A stretch of DNA of 64,000 bases from RUG12395 sp045541735 (GTDB taxonomy: Bacteria; Bacillota; Clostridia; Oscillospirales; CAG-272). The stretch spans positions 12,010 to 76,009 of the forward strand of contig JAZQJQ010000138.1 in NCBI GenBank assembly GCA_045541735.1, in the 5' to 3' direction. The notes under the pieces are model-generated. The model had not been told where the DNA came from, did no database searches, and saw only the letters and a program-made list of their open reading frames with translations. This document shows, one piece after another, positions 17,878 through 25,933 of this stretch (positions within the stretch are counted from its first letter, which is position 1; each line of letters begins with the position of its first letter). Position numbers and translations under genes: made by a program.

Positions 17878-20337
17878 TCACTTTTTAAGTCCGAGTCTTT
17901 CAACAGACTCGTCGCGCATCTTGTATTTAAGTATCTTGCCTGCGGCATTCATCGGGAATTCATTTACAAAGATGAAGTAGCGCGGTACCTTATGGCGCGC
18001 AATGGATGCATTTCCGTACTCCTTCATCTCCGCTTCATCCGCAGTCTCTCCCTTATGAAGAATCACCCAAGCACAGCATTCCTCGCCGTATCTTTCATCC
18101 GGCACGCCGACAACCTGTACGTCGCGCACTTTGGGATTGGTAAGATAGAACTCCTCTATCTCGCGTGGATAGAGATTCTCTCCTCCGCGGATTATCATAT
18201 CTTTGAGACGTCCCGTTACCTTGTAGTATCCATCGGGAGTGCGGCAGCAAATATCTCCCGAATGGAGCCAGCCGTCCTCGTCGATAGCCTGAGCGGTAGC
18301 CTCGGGCATCTTATAATAACCCTTCATGATGTTGAATCCGCGCGCAACGAATTCTCCGCTCTCTCCATCCGGAAGCTCCAATCCTGTCTCGGGGTCGATG
18401 ATCTTACATTCAACACCGGGGAAAGCGCTTCCGACGGTCTCAACGCGATGGTCGAGGTCCTCGTTGACCTCACCCATTGTACATCCGGGCGATGCCTCGG
18501 TCTGTCCGTACACGGAGATTATCTCGCGCATATTCATCTCAACGGAAGCACGGCGCATAAGGTCTGCGGGGCAGTTAGCGCCTGCCATAATGCCCGTGCG
18601 CATATAGGAAAAGTCTGTTTTTGCAAAATCTGCGTGGTTGAACATGGCGATAAACATCGTGGGTACGCCGTTAAAGCATGTAATATGCTCGTCGTTTACG
18701 CACGCAAGTGACGACTTCGGCGAAAAGTACGGAATGGGGCAAAGCGTTCCTCCGTGTGTCATCATCGACGTCATAGAAAGAACCATTCCAAAGCAATGGA
18801 ACATAGGAACCTGTATCATCATTCTGTCAGCAGTGGAGAGGTCCATTCTGTCGCCGATGGTTTTGCCGTTGTTTACTATGTTACGGTGTGTAAGCATAAC
18901 ACCTTTGGGAAATCCGGTGGTACCCGAGGTATACTGCATATTGCAAACGTCATCGGGCTTTACAAGCGATGCACGGCGGCGGACTTCTTCCATAGGAACC
19001 ATTGCGGAACGCGCAAGCATCTGCTCGTAGGTAAGGCATCCCTGCATAGAGAATCCGACTGTCACGACGTTGCGCAGGAAAGGAAGATTCTTGGAGTACA
19101 AAGGTTCTCCGGGAGAGAGCGAATCAAGCTCGGGGCAAAGCTCATGTACGATCTCCTTGTAATTAATATCCTTGCAGTACTCTATCATAACGAGGGTATG
19201 AGTATCCGACTGCTTTAACAGATATTCGATCTCGTGGATCTTATACGCTGTGTTGACCGTCACAAGAACAGCGCCAATCTTTGTAGTCGCCCAGAAGGTA
19301 ATAAACCACTCGGGAACGTTAGTCGCCCATACTGCAACGTGGTCGCCCGCCTTAACTCCGAGCGAGATAAGCGCGGCAGCGCACTCATCGACGTCTCGCC
19401 TGAACTGAGTATACGTTCTTGTATAATCAAGCGTGGGATATTTAAAAGCGTACTGATCGGGATACTTTTCAGCCATTGTATCAAGTACGTCCGCAAAGGT
19501 AGCATCAATAACGTCGTACTTTTTCCAAACGAAGGTTCCGGTTTTTGCTCGGTTATAATATACGCGGTCGTAATTGCCTTTTTTCCTGCCGAGGCCTGAA
19601 ACATAGTTTGCAAAATGAGTGAGAACGATATCCGCGTCGTTTATCTCTTCATTCCACGCGGCACAGATAAATCCATCGTAATTAAGAGAAGAGAGAGCGT
19701 TAATAAGCTTCTCTACGGGAAGCTCACCCTCGCCGATAAGCACGGTCTTTCCGTCCTTCATATCACCGAGGCGAACGTATTTGATATAAGCACCAAGGGT
19801 CTTTATTGTAGTTTCCGCAGTTTCTCCGGCGTAGAAATACGTGCCCCTTACGTTCCAGGAAACACCGATAGCGGCAGAAGAAAAGTAATTGATAAGCTCT
19901 ATTATATTCTCGGTATTTGCAAGGTAGCCAACGGTCTCAAAGAGAATACGAACACCGCTCTTTTCTGCACACTTTATAGCGCTTTCAAGCTTTTCGTTAA
20001 GTATATCGCGGCTTACTTCCCTTTCAATGCGTACGATGACGTCCTCAACTCCGGACGATGCCGCCATATCAACGTATTTAACGAGAACGTCGGAGCTTGC
20101 CTCCCCGTTATCGAGAGAAACGGGATAATGCAATGCAGAAACGGCAAGGTCGCGGTTAAAGAGTTTTCTTTTAGAATCTGCAACGCGGTCGCGGCGAAGA
20201 ACGCTGTCGTGATGCTGAAAGCGTTCCTTTAACGCATCATATATTTCAAAGCCGGAAAAACCGTAATCATAGGCATATCGGCAAGTGTCAAGGAACGAGG
20301 CACGAGAAACGTGCTTCGTTGAAAACACGATTTTCAT
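17878..20337 (-). CDS. Fusion of a xylose-isomerase-like TIM barrel with an AMP-forming acyl-CoA synthetase
   Basis: 819 residues in one frame. Residues 1-255 resemble sugar phosphate isomerase/epimerase (AP endonuclease 2-like) TIM barrels: GFSGFEIYD, ILFETVGYL, KYVRLGDMKDG, LIGEGELPVEKLI; one expected metal ligand appears replaced (WNVRGTY) so metal binding may be altered. Residues 270-819 form a complete ANL-superfamily ligase: P-loop YTSGTTGFPKGVMLTHRN (469-486), VYGQTEASPG, GWLHSGD, GRLKDMIIRGGENLYPREIE and the C-terminal lysine in AAGKILKYKM. It activates a carboxylic acid with ATP and CoA. Start ATG follows the LeuA-like stop by 1 nt with GGAGGAG upstream, so it is in the T-box operon. 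Acid substrate unknown; medium-chain or aryl acids are typical of the closest type. The fusion is unusual. Confidence 0.88.
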   Translation of the reverse strand: MKIVFSTKHVSRASFLDTCRYAYDYGFSGFEIYDALKERFQHHDSVLRRDRVADSKRKLFNRDLAVSALHYPVSLDNGEASSDVLVKYVDMAASSGVEDVIVRIEREVSRDILNEKLESAIKCAEKSGVRILFETVGYLANTENIIELINYFSSAAIGVSWNVRGTYFYAGETAETTIKTLGAYIKYVRLGDMKDGKTVLIGEGELPVEKLINALSSLNYDGFICAAWNEEINDADIVLTHFANYVSGLGRKKGNYDRVYYNRAKTGTFVWKKYDVIDATFADVLDTMAEKYPDQYAFKYPTLDYTRTYTQFRRDVDECAAALISLGVKAGDHVAVWATNVPEWFITFWATTKIGAVLVTVNTAYKIHEIEYLLKQSDTHTLVMIEYCKDINYKEIVHELCPELDSLSPGEPLYSKNLPFLRNVVTVGFSMQGCLTYEQMLARSAMVPMEEVRRRASLVKPDDVCNMQYTSGTTGFPKGVMLTHRNIVNNGKTIGDRMDLSTADRMMIQVPMFHCFGMVLSMTSMMTHGGTLCPIPYFSPKSSLACVNDEHITCFNGVPTMFIAMFNHADFAKTDFSYMRTGIMAGANCPADLMRRASVEMNMREIISVYGQTEASPGCTMGEVNEDLDHRVETVGSAFPGVECKIIDPETGLELPDGESGEFVARGFNIMKGYYKMPEATAQAIDEDGWLHSGDICCRTPDGYYKVTGRLKDMIIRGGENLYPREIEEFYLTNPKVRDVQVVGVPDERYGEECCAWVILHKGETADEAEMKEYGNASIARHKVPRYFIFVNEFPMNAAGKILKYKMRDESVERLGLKK

Positions 20338-20338
20338 A

Positions 20339-21727
20339 TTACTCCTCCTCGAACACTATCTTATTGAGTGCATTTATGTATGCTCTGATACTTGCGGCAA
20401 CAATGTCGGTAGAGATACCGTTACCGGAATAAAGCTTACCGTTATTACGCAGGCGGACAAGCGCCGAGCCGAGCGCTTCCTTGCCCTCGGTTACGGACTG
20501 TACCTGAAAGTCATCCAGCTCGTAGTGATAACCCACGCACTGTTCGATAGCGCGGAAAGCGGAATCAATGGGGCCGTCGCCAATACTTACACCGGATATC
20601 GTCTCGCCGTTGCATTTAAGAGTAACTTGAGACATCGATCCTGTAAGATTACTGCTGTTAGTTGTATAATTATCAAGATGATATGTTGAAGGAGCCTGCA
20701 TTGCAGAGCTTGCGATAAGTGCCTCAAGCTCCTTAGCTCCGACTGCATCCTTCTTTTCGCATACCTGGATCAGCGCCTTATGAACGTTTCCGCAATCGGA
20801 ATCGGAAAGATCGTAGCCAAGCAGGCTGGCAGCCTGAGCCACTTGCGCTATCGTGCTATCTCCGTCAAGCAGGATCTTCTTCTTTTCGCTTACCGCGGAA
20901 TCGTCCTCGTAAGCCTCATGATTAATACTTGAAAGCATATCATCGATGCTTGCATGGATCTTTGTGTTGTTGAGCTTTGTTTCAGCATCTATTCTAGCTC
21001 CGCAAACACCGATCGCGTCGCAGATAGCACCGGTTTGCAAAACGTCCTTGCCCGCCATCGCACACTTAACTCCGTCAGCACCGGAGCAAACGGCCGCAAG
21101 CGCAGATGCAACAGACATATTGATACGGTCCGATACCTGCACGTAAACTGGAATACCTACCGCACTCTTGAGCTTAGCGGCAAGAGATGCTATCTCCTCA
21201 GGCATTGCTATTCCCGCATCGTCGCACACGTTTACAGCAGTTGCGCCGTTCTCTTCTGCACTCTTAGCAACAGAAACGAGAAAATCAATATCCGTGCGCG
21301 TAGCGTCAAGCGCAGAAAACTCTACGTCCGCGCAATAAGTTTTAGCAAAAGAAACAAGCTTGGCTATCTTATCGAGCATCTTTTCAGCCTTTACGTGATA
21401 GGTGTACTCCATCTGCACGGTCGAGGTAGGAAGCTCGATCTGGAGACGTGGATGCTTTGCATCTTTGACACATTCCCAAGCATTTGTGATCTCTTCCTCG
21501 CTGAATCCGGCAGGAATGACCACAGCGGCGTTCTGTACGTTCTTCGAAACTGTTTTGTAGATAATTGTATCTTCGCGCAGATTTTTTATGGGTGCAAGCT
21601 CTATCGCATCAACACCGATAGCATCGGCGCAAGCCGCTATCGCTGTTTTTTCACGGAACAGAAGCGCAACTGCCCTATCCTCCGCAAGCTTTTTAAGCGT
21701 AATGTCCGAAACGTAGATCTTTTTCAT
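20339..21727 (-). CDS. LeuA-like protein (2-isopropylmalate synthase family) lacking catalytic motifs
   Basis: 462 residues. Residues 1-300 align by pattern to the HMGL/IPMS TIM barrel (VEFSALDATRTDIDFL, GATAVNVCDDAGIAMPEE, ALAAVCSGADGV). The C-terminal 110 residues are a clear LeuA allosteric domain (GDGPIDSAFRAIEQ, ALVRLRNNGKLYSGNG, DIVAASIRAYINALN). However the N-terminal D-T-T-L-R-D-G-E-Q is replaced by SDITLKKLAED, the metal-binding H-x-H-N-D by VYVQVSDRIN, and the G-E-R-x-G-N segment is missing, so ordinary IPMS chemistry is unlikely. Length is slightly below usual LeuA (about 500-510). A leucine-type T-box precedes it. It may bind leucine or an acyl intermediate as regulator or scaffold, or carry out a different aldol reaction. 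Confidence 0.82.
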   Translation of the reverse strand: MKKIYVSDITLKKLAEDRAVALLFREKTAIAACADAIGVDAIELAPIKNLREDTIIYKTVSKNVQNAAVVIPAGFSEEEITNAWECVKDAKHPRLQIELPTSTVQMEYTYHVKAEKMLDKIAKLVSFAKTYCADVEFSALDATRTDIDFLVSVAKSAEENGATAVNVCDDAGIAMPEEIASLAAKLKSAVGIPVYVQVSDRINMSVASALAAVCSGADGVKCAMAGKDVLQTGAICDAIGVCGARIDAETKLNNTKIHASIDDMLSSINHEAYEDDSAVSEKKKILLDGDSTIAQVAQAASLLGYDLSDSDCGNVHKALIQVCEKKDAVGAKELEALIASSAMQAPSTYHLDNYTTNSSNLTGSMSQVTLKCNGETISGVSIGDGPIDSAFRAIEQCVGYHYELDDFQVQSVTEGKEALGSALVRLRNNGKLYSGNGISTDIVAASIRAYINALNKIVFEEE

Positions 21728-21775
21728 TTGTTAGCTCCTTTTATAACAAGATTTAGGGCAAATATCAACAAAAAA

Positions 21776-21815
21776 ACGTTTTCGTCTCCTTGTTGACTCA
21801 AAGAGACGAAAACGT
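21776..21815 (-). terminator. T-box-controlled terminator
   Basis: 13-bp perfect stem (21776-21788 with 21803-21815) followed on the minus strand by seven U residues; the antiterminator would use the T-box bases just upstream. Confidence 0.9.
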
Positions 21816-22040
21816 AATCAAATAACATTTCCGCGGTACCACTCTTCTTCATCCAAACGGATGCCCTCAGATGCTATCACATCGCACTCTGTAACGGGAG
21901 TTCCCGTCCGCCCCTACTGCAAGTTCACGGCAGCCGCTCCGCGGTGAGTTCGGCAGATACTTCCCAATGCCTCGCACCAACCGACATCTCTCACCAGGCG
22001 AAGAAATCCGCTTACTATTCCGCATCACTGCGTTTAACTT
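21776..22040 (-). promoter_or_regulatory. T-box leader, leucine specifier (CUC)
   Basis: Reading the minus strand from about 22040: stem I with an AGAGA bulge and GGTTGGTG apical loop, a specifier loop CCGAACTCACC in which CTC (21946-21948) is followed by the usual purine, then the T-box AGAGTGGTACCGCGG (21829-21845) which pairs with uncharged tRNA NCCA ends, then a terminator. A CUC specifier means tRNA-Leu(GAG). T-boxes open the terminator when the cognate tRNA is uncharged, so leucine starvation should raise expression of the LeuA-like gene and the ligase fusion. T-box identity is very strong; the Leu assignment is from position in the loop. Confidence 0.92.
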
Positions 22041-22045
22041 ATTGC

Positions 22046-22074
22046 ATTGTATCACAACAAAACGGCATTGTCAA
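22046..22074 (-). promoter_or_regulatory. Promoter of the T-box operon
   Basis: Minus strand TTGACA (22069-22074), 17 bp, TACAAT (22046-22051): near-perfect sigma-A consensus. Transcript start is expected close to 22039. The 21728-22114 gap is filled by this promoter and the T-box leader. Confidence 0.88.
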
Positions 22075-22114
22075 TACTGTTTTTTGAATTTTCATCAAGA
22101 CAAACCTGCAGTTA

Positions 22115-22699
22115 TTAACACGATCCGCTCTGCTCGGCTATCGCGTTCCGCCAACAACTGTGGCACATCGCTACGTATGAATCGTTACCTCCCAAAAGTA
22201 TCTGTCCTCCCTCGGTAACGATCTTCCCTTTTGCGTCGATTCTGGCATTTACAACCGCTTTTTTTCCGCAAGAGCAAATGGTCTTGATCTCAGAGATCGA
22301 ATCAGCAACCTCCATAAGTCTTCGGCTGCCATCAAAAAAACGTGTGAGAAAGTCCGTTCGCAGACCGAAGCACAGCACCGGTACGTCGTACTTGTCAACT
22401 ATCTTTCTAAGCTGGTCTATTTGTTTTTCAGTGAAAAACTGGCATTCATCCGCAATTATAACGTGATATTCCCTTTGCTTTGAAAACTCTTCATAAATAT
22501 CCGTATCGCAAGAAACTGCATAAGCCTTTGCGGTAAGACCTACGCGGGAGGTTACGGCATCTGCACCGTCGCGTGTATCAAGTGCAGGTTTAATAAGCCA
22601 CACTTTCATTCCGCGTTCCTCGTAATTAAACTTGGTTATAAGCGCATTTGCAGTCTTTGAGGACCCCATTGCACCGTACTTGAAATATAGCTTTGCCAT
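22115..22699 (-). CDS. tdk: Thymidine kinase (type II)
   Basis: 194 residues, normal for type II thymidine kinases. Visible: Walker A GAMGSSKT, lysine/arginine-rich KPALDTRDGADAV, Walker B IIADECQFF, lasso region GGQILLGGNDSYVAMC, and a structural zinc site formed by CSCGKK and CHSCW. It phosphorylates thymidine to dTMP in salvage. Start at 22699 has GAGGGTGG before it; a more upstream ATG at 22759 would sit next to the -10 box and lacks a site. Single-gene unit with its own promoter. Confidence 0.95.
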   Translation of the reverse strand: MAKLYFKYGAMGSSKTANALITKFNYEERGMKVWLIKPALDTRDGADAVTSRVGLTAKAYAVSCDTDIYEEFSKQREYHVIIADECQFFTEKQIDQLRKIVDKYDVPVLCFGLRTDFLTRFFDGSRRLMEVADSISEIKTICSCGKKAVVNARIDAKGKIVTEGGQILLGGNDSYVAMCHSCWRNAIAEQSGSC

Positions 22700-22730
22700 A
22701 AAACCACCCTCTGTTGCTCGTTCTGAGTAG

Positions 22731-22759
22731 ATTTTATTACATATTTCGACCTTTGTCAA
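22731..22759 (-). promoter_or_regulatory. tdk promoter
   Basis: Minus strand TTGACA (22754-22759), 17 bp, TAAAAT (22731-22736), about 32 nt before the tdk start. Confidence 0.75.
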
Positions 22760-22782
22760 TAAATATTCTTATCCGATTGATA

Positions 22783-22811
22783 TTGAAGTTAAGACAAAAG
22801 CGTGTTAGAAT
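22783..22811 (+). promoter_or_regulatory. Promoter of the methyltransferase at 22850
   Basis: TTGAAG (22783-22788), 17 bp, TAGAAT (22806-22811). Divergent from the tdk promoter, 24 bp apart. Confidence 0.5.
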
Positions 22812-22849
22812 GTAGCTGATAATACAGATCAACCATCAGGAGTACCGTT

Positions 22850-23698
22850 ATGAGTATAAGTGTAAAATTTCTCAAAGCGCTAAACAAGCTTTTCCCCGCA
22901 GTCGAGCACCCGTTAAATTTACAAAACGAAGGTAAGATGAGCTATGCTGAATGGCAATACAAATGGGGCGGCAAGACAGTTGAGTGCTTTGCACCCAAAT
23001 TTACACCAGAGGATATTTTTAAGGGTAAAATAGTTCTTGATATGGGTTGCGGCGCTTCCGGTAAAAGCCTTTACTACCTCTCTATCGGCGCTAAGGAGGT
23101 AGTCGGCATCGACATAGTGCCACATTACAAGGAAGCCGCCGAGGCTTTTGCTGATAAGCTCGGTTTTTCCGACCGTTTTACGTTTATTTTAGGCGATGCA
23201 CTTAATTTGCCCGTTGAGGAAAACACCTTTGACGTTGTTATAATGAACGACTTTATGGAGCACATATACGATCCCGAAAAAGCCGTAAAGGAAGCGTTGC
23301 GCGTGCTGAAGCACGGAGGAAGATTATACATCAATTTCCCGCCTTATTTTCACCCTATGGGCATCCATATGAGCGACGTTATCGGTATCCCGTGGGTGCA
23401 TATGCTGTTTACACAAAAAACACTCATTACAGCATATAAGGATCTGGTAAAGGGTCTTCCCGACGAGAAGGAGAGGCTCTCCCTCCGTTTCAGTATCGAT
23501 GAAAAAGGCAAAGAATATATCAGCTACCTCAACAAGATGACGATCCGCAAATTCCGCGCTATAGCTAAAAAAATGAACTTGGATATCTATTGGTATAACG
23601 AGATCCCACTGAGAAGTTATTTTAATCTGTTTGCAAAAACGCCGATTCTTAAAGAAATGTTCGTAAAGATGTGCGCGTGTGTCATTGAAAAGAAATAA
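22850..23698 (+). CDS. Class I SAM-dependent methyltransferase
   Basis: 282 residues. SAM motif I VLDMGCGASGKS, acidic end of strand 2 VVGIDIVP, motif II region FDVVIMNDFMEH and post-II ALRVLKHGGRLYINFPP are all present, typical of the Methyltransf_11 fold; the C-terminal half (about 170-282) carries a less familiar helical extension. Substrate unknown. Start has AGGAG about 8 nt upstream. It stands alone between tdk (divergent) and an XRE regulator (convergent), so context gives no clue. Confidence 0.85.
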   Translation: MSISVKFLKALNKLFPAVEHPLNLQNEGKMSYAEWQYKWGGKTVECFAPKFTPEDIFKGKIVLDMGCGASGKSLYYLSIGAKEVVGIDIVPHYKEAAEAFADKLGFSDRFTFILGDALNLPVEENTFDVVIMNDFMEHIYDPEKAVKEALRVLKHGGRLYINFPPYFHPMGIHMSDVIGIPWVHMLFTQKTLITAYKDLVKGLPDEKERLSLRFSIDEKGKEYISYLNKMTIRKFRAIAKKMNLDIYWYNEIPLRSYFNLFAKTPILKEMFVKMCACVIEKK

Positions 23699-23748
23699 CA
23701 ACAATAACTGATCGGAAAGACAATTATCAATCATTTTCTAATGTGAAG

Positions 23749-23794
23749 AAAGCAGCTGCTGCAAACGATTGAAAACATTTGCAGCAGCCGCTTT
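23749..23794. terminator. Bidirectional terminator between convergent genes
   Basis: 17-bp stem with one mismatch (23749-23765 with 23778-23794) between the methyltransferase and the XRE gene stops; T-rich tracts are short on both sides. Confidence 0.7.
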
Positions 23795-23812
23795 AGATTT
23801 AAAAAGAAAAAC

Positions 23813-24658
23813 TCATTTCAAATACGGTTTTGTCCTGCCGCCCATATAGTAGGCGAATACCTCAGGCTTATCTATTATCTCTCTCGCGAAAATCAGAAGC
23901 GCAATAAATGACGGCGTGGGACTAAAATGATACACTGTTTGCAGCTCGTCATCCATTTCTATCTGCGATGAATAGACTAAGCTGTATTTTTTTAGCGTTT
24001 TCAATATTTCGTTCGCTTTTTCATACTCGACCGCAAGATTTTTTACAAGCAATGCGGGAGTGAAGGCTTTTTTATGATCGCGCTTATACAAAAGCAAACA
24101 TGCGTCCCAAAAAGCCTTATCGGAAAGCTCCTTGAAAAACAAAGGATAATCAATACCGTTAAAATAAGCAGCATCGCAGTTTTCGGGATCTTTCACGATC
24201 AAAAAATACTGAAGACGGTTTGCAATACCCATACGAGTAAATCCGTCATTCTGCATTATCGACGAGTAATGCTGCACGTTCGCACCGATGCCTTTTTCAT
24301 ATTCTTCAATGCTGCACGTTCCGGCTGTGCTACTGTTTGGCATAAGGGCGCGTTCCATATCCCAGCAATAGTTAAATACAAGGTTTAGGCGCTTATCGCG
24401 TGCAGTCTCGCCGACCTTTTCCATCAATGCGGATTGAAGATCTCTGTAATCTGTTACGCTTCTGCCAAACAAAAGATCAACTGAAACGGAAAAGAAGTCC
24501 GCAATCTTTGGCAGAAGGTCTGTGTCCGGTACTCCGCCGTTCTCCCATTTTGACACAGCCTGCGCACTTACCCCAACGTAATTTGCAAGTTCTTCCTGCG
24601 TTATTCCCTTCTCCTTGCGTAAACGTGCGATCTGCCTGCCTATCATTTCTGTAGCCAT
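23813..24658 (-). CDS. XRE-family transcriptional regulator with helical C-terminal domain
   Basis: 281 residues. Residues 5-60 form a Cro/C1 helix-turn-helix (IARLRKEKGITQEELANYVGVSAQAVSKWENG). The remaining 220 residues are alpha-helical-looking without a recognised ligand or enzyme motif; residues 175-265 (FWDACLLLYKRDHKKAFTPALLVKNL...) may be a winged-helix-like or protein-interaction region. ATG at 24658 has GAGGGAG 8 nt upstream. Likely autoregulated or regulating a distant locus; there is no target operator I can identify. It borders the AT-rich accessory patch. Confidence 0.82.
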   Translation of the reverse strand: MATEMIGRQIARLRKEKGITQEELANYVGVSAQAVSKWENGGVPDTDLLPKIADFFSVSVDLLFGRSVTDYRDLQSALMEKVGETARDKRLNLVFNYCWDMERALMPNSSTAGTCSIEEYEKGIGANVQHYSSIMQNDGFTRMGIANRLQYFLIVKDPENCDAAYFNGIDYPLFFKELSDKAFWDACLLLYKRDHKKAFTPALLVKNLAVEYEKANEILKTLKKYSLVYSSQIEMDDELQTVYHFSPTPSFIALLIFAREIIDKPEVFAYYMGGRTKPYLK

Positions 24659-24777
24659 ATTCTTACTCCCTCAGTATTTCAAAAGCGTTTACTTTGGCTA
24701 TATATTAGCACAATCGCCGGTTGATTTCAATAGAGGTGACGTTGACGAAAACAAATGCAGGTTGAGTCCACCGAAAA

Positions 24778-24795
24778 CAATATGAAAACATATTG
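24778..24795. repeat. Inverted repeat, possible operator
   Basis: CAATATG-AAAA-CATATTG, perfect 7-bp arms, overlapping the -35 element of the promoter at 24793-24821. May be the binding site of one of the two flanking XRE proteins (inference). Confidence 0.4.
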
Positions 24796-24821
24796 TAGCA
24801 AGCCTTTACACGTGATATAAT
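24793..24821 (+). promoter_or_regulatory. Promoter leading into the accessory XRE gene
   Basis: TTGTAG (24793-24798), 17 bp, TATAAT (24816-24821). Upstream 24659-24777 holds nothing I can identify. Confidence 0.5.
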
Positions 24822-24825
24822 ATGA

Positions 24826-24939
24826 TTACTTACCGAGCCGATGGTCACGCATACCTATACGCTTGCGAGAATCGACGAGGCATACGAGCTGTTTGAGAAT
24901 AAGCGCGACGGTGTTATTAAGATCGTGGTGGAGTGTTGA
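24826..24939 (+). pseudogene. C-terminal remnant of a zinc-dependent (MDR) alcohol dehydrogenase
   Basis: A 37-codon open stretch between a TGA at 24823 and a TGA at 24937 reads like the end of medium-chain alcohol/threonine dehydrogenases: MVTHTYTLARIDEAYELFEN followed by KRDGVIKIVVEC. That segment (T/L-I-T-H-x-F-x-L-D-x-I-x-x-A-Y-x-x-F-x-x-x-x-x-G-x-I-K) is a conserved final block of the family. Nothing upstream belongs to it, so the rest was deleted. The remnant is GC-richer than the genes right after it, consistent with a chromosomal gene broken by insertion or deletion. Confidence 0.75.
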
Positions 24940-24974
24940 AAATAATGTGTGATAATTGCGAGGTGGTCCAAATA

Positions 24975-25823
24975 ATGATTTCTAAAAATTTTAAATTTTT
25001 ATATAAGCATTTTAAAGATAAGCAAGAAGTATTGGCGAAAATGTTTAATGTCCCACAAAGCAATATTAGTGGATACATAAATGGAACGAAACCAATCCCT
25101 ACAGATATTTTGCATAAAATCGCTATTAGATATAGTGTAAGTGTTGATGATCTGGTTAATAAAGATATATCCTTGGAATTTGATACACCACAAACAATAG
25201 AGTTGAAAGACACCATGAATTTTAGCGAAAATATGTTTCCTATTCTTACCTCGAACATTGCCAAAACGAACGATAATTTTAATCGTGCACATAATATTTT
25301 GCTTGATACTTTACGATTGGATACGCTGGATGCTTTTTACGGAAAAATTAATATATTAGAGCATGCCATAACTCTGTTTCAAAAGGCATGGAATGAATCT
25401 AAAAGTTATGTTGCACTATCTAATTGTTTATCAACAATTTTGTTGATCTATACTTTTTATAGTCAGAGAGGCATCCATATTGGGCAGGAATTGATTAAAA
25501 AAGGAGCTTTAAGTTCATTTGATATTGAAAGTAGTTTCCTTCGAGATCCAAGAAAACCCGAATCTACCAATCCATATGAAGAGAAACAAAAGACATTTTT
25601 TGAAAAATACGATGACCTTGTATATGAAAGTATCAAGTCGTTGAAAGGTAATTCCCAATTTTCTGAGCTGGGTGATTATTATTTAGCAATGTGTTATTTT
25701 GTTGGCTTTGCAGAAGATTTTATAAAATATGAGGAATGCTCGCGCACAGGACTTTATATGCTTATTCAACTTAGTAAGATTGACAATAAATATGCAGACA
25801 AGTTTTTTGATACCATGCCTTAA
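24975..25823 (+). CDS. XRE-family regulator in AT-rich accessory patch
   Basis: 282 residues. Residues about 8-60 contain a helix-turn-helix (KQEVLAKMFNVPQSNISGYINGTKPIP). The rest is mostly helical with no recognised motif. Start at 24975 is preferred: AGGTGG 8 nt upstream; an earlier in-frame ATG at 24933 overlaps the dehydrogenase remnant. Codon use is clearly AT-richer (many AAA, ATA, TTA-type codons) than in the surrounding genes, which suggests horizontal origin. It is followed by two small genes in the same direction, and may regulate them through the imperfect palindrome at 25825-25841. Confidence 0.75.
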   Translation: MISKNFKFLYKHFKDKQEVLAKMFNVPQSNISGYINGTKPIPTDILHKIAIRYSVSVDDLVNKDISLEFDTPQTIELKDTMNFSENMFPILTSNIAKTNDNFNRAHNILLDTLRLDTLDAFYGKINILEHAITLFQKAWNESKSYVALSNCLSTILLIYTFYSQRGIHIGQELIKKGALSSFDIESSFLRDPRKPESTNPYEEKQKTFFEKYDDLVYESIKSLKGNSQFSELGDYYLAMCYFVGFAEDFIKYEECSRTGLYMLIQLSKIDNKYADKFFDTMP

Positions 25824-25824
25824 T

Positions 25825-25841
25825 TATCGTGAATCGCGATA
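25825..25841. repeat. Imperfect 17-bp palindrome, possible operator
   Basis: TATCG at the left and CGATA at the right with partial symmetry between (TATCGTGAATCGCGATA), between the XRE gene stop and the promoter of the next gene. Confidence 0.3.
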
Positions 25842-25860
25842 TTGTTGCCGTAAAAATCTA

Positions 25861-25889
25861 TTGCCTTCATTTGCTAATAATGATAGAAT
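25861..25889 (+). promoter_or_regulatory. Promoter of the two small accessory genes
   Basis: TTGCCT (25861-25866), 17 bp, TAGAAT (25884-25889), about 45 nt before the 119-residue gene. Confidence 0.5.
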
Positions 25890-25933
25890 ATAAATGCAAA
25901 CAACCAAATCATTAAACAAATGGAGGTGCATTT

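Noticed and set aside
24659..24974. att site pair bounding the AT-rich patch
   Set aside because: I searched by eye for a second copy of the tRNA-Pro 3' end near 24.7-25.0 kb and found none.
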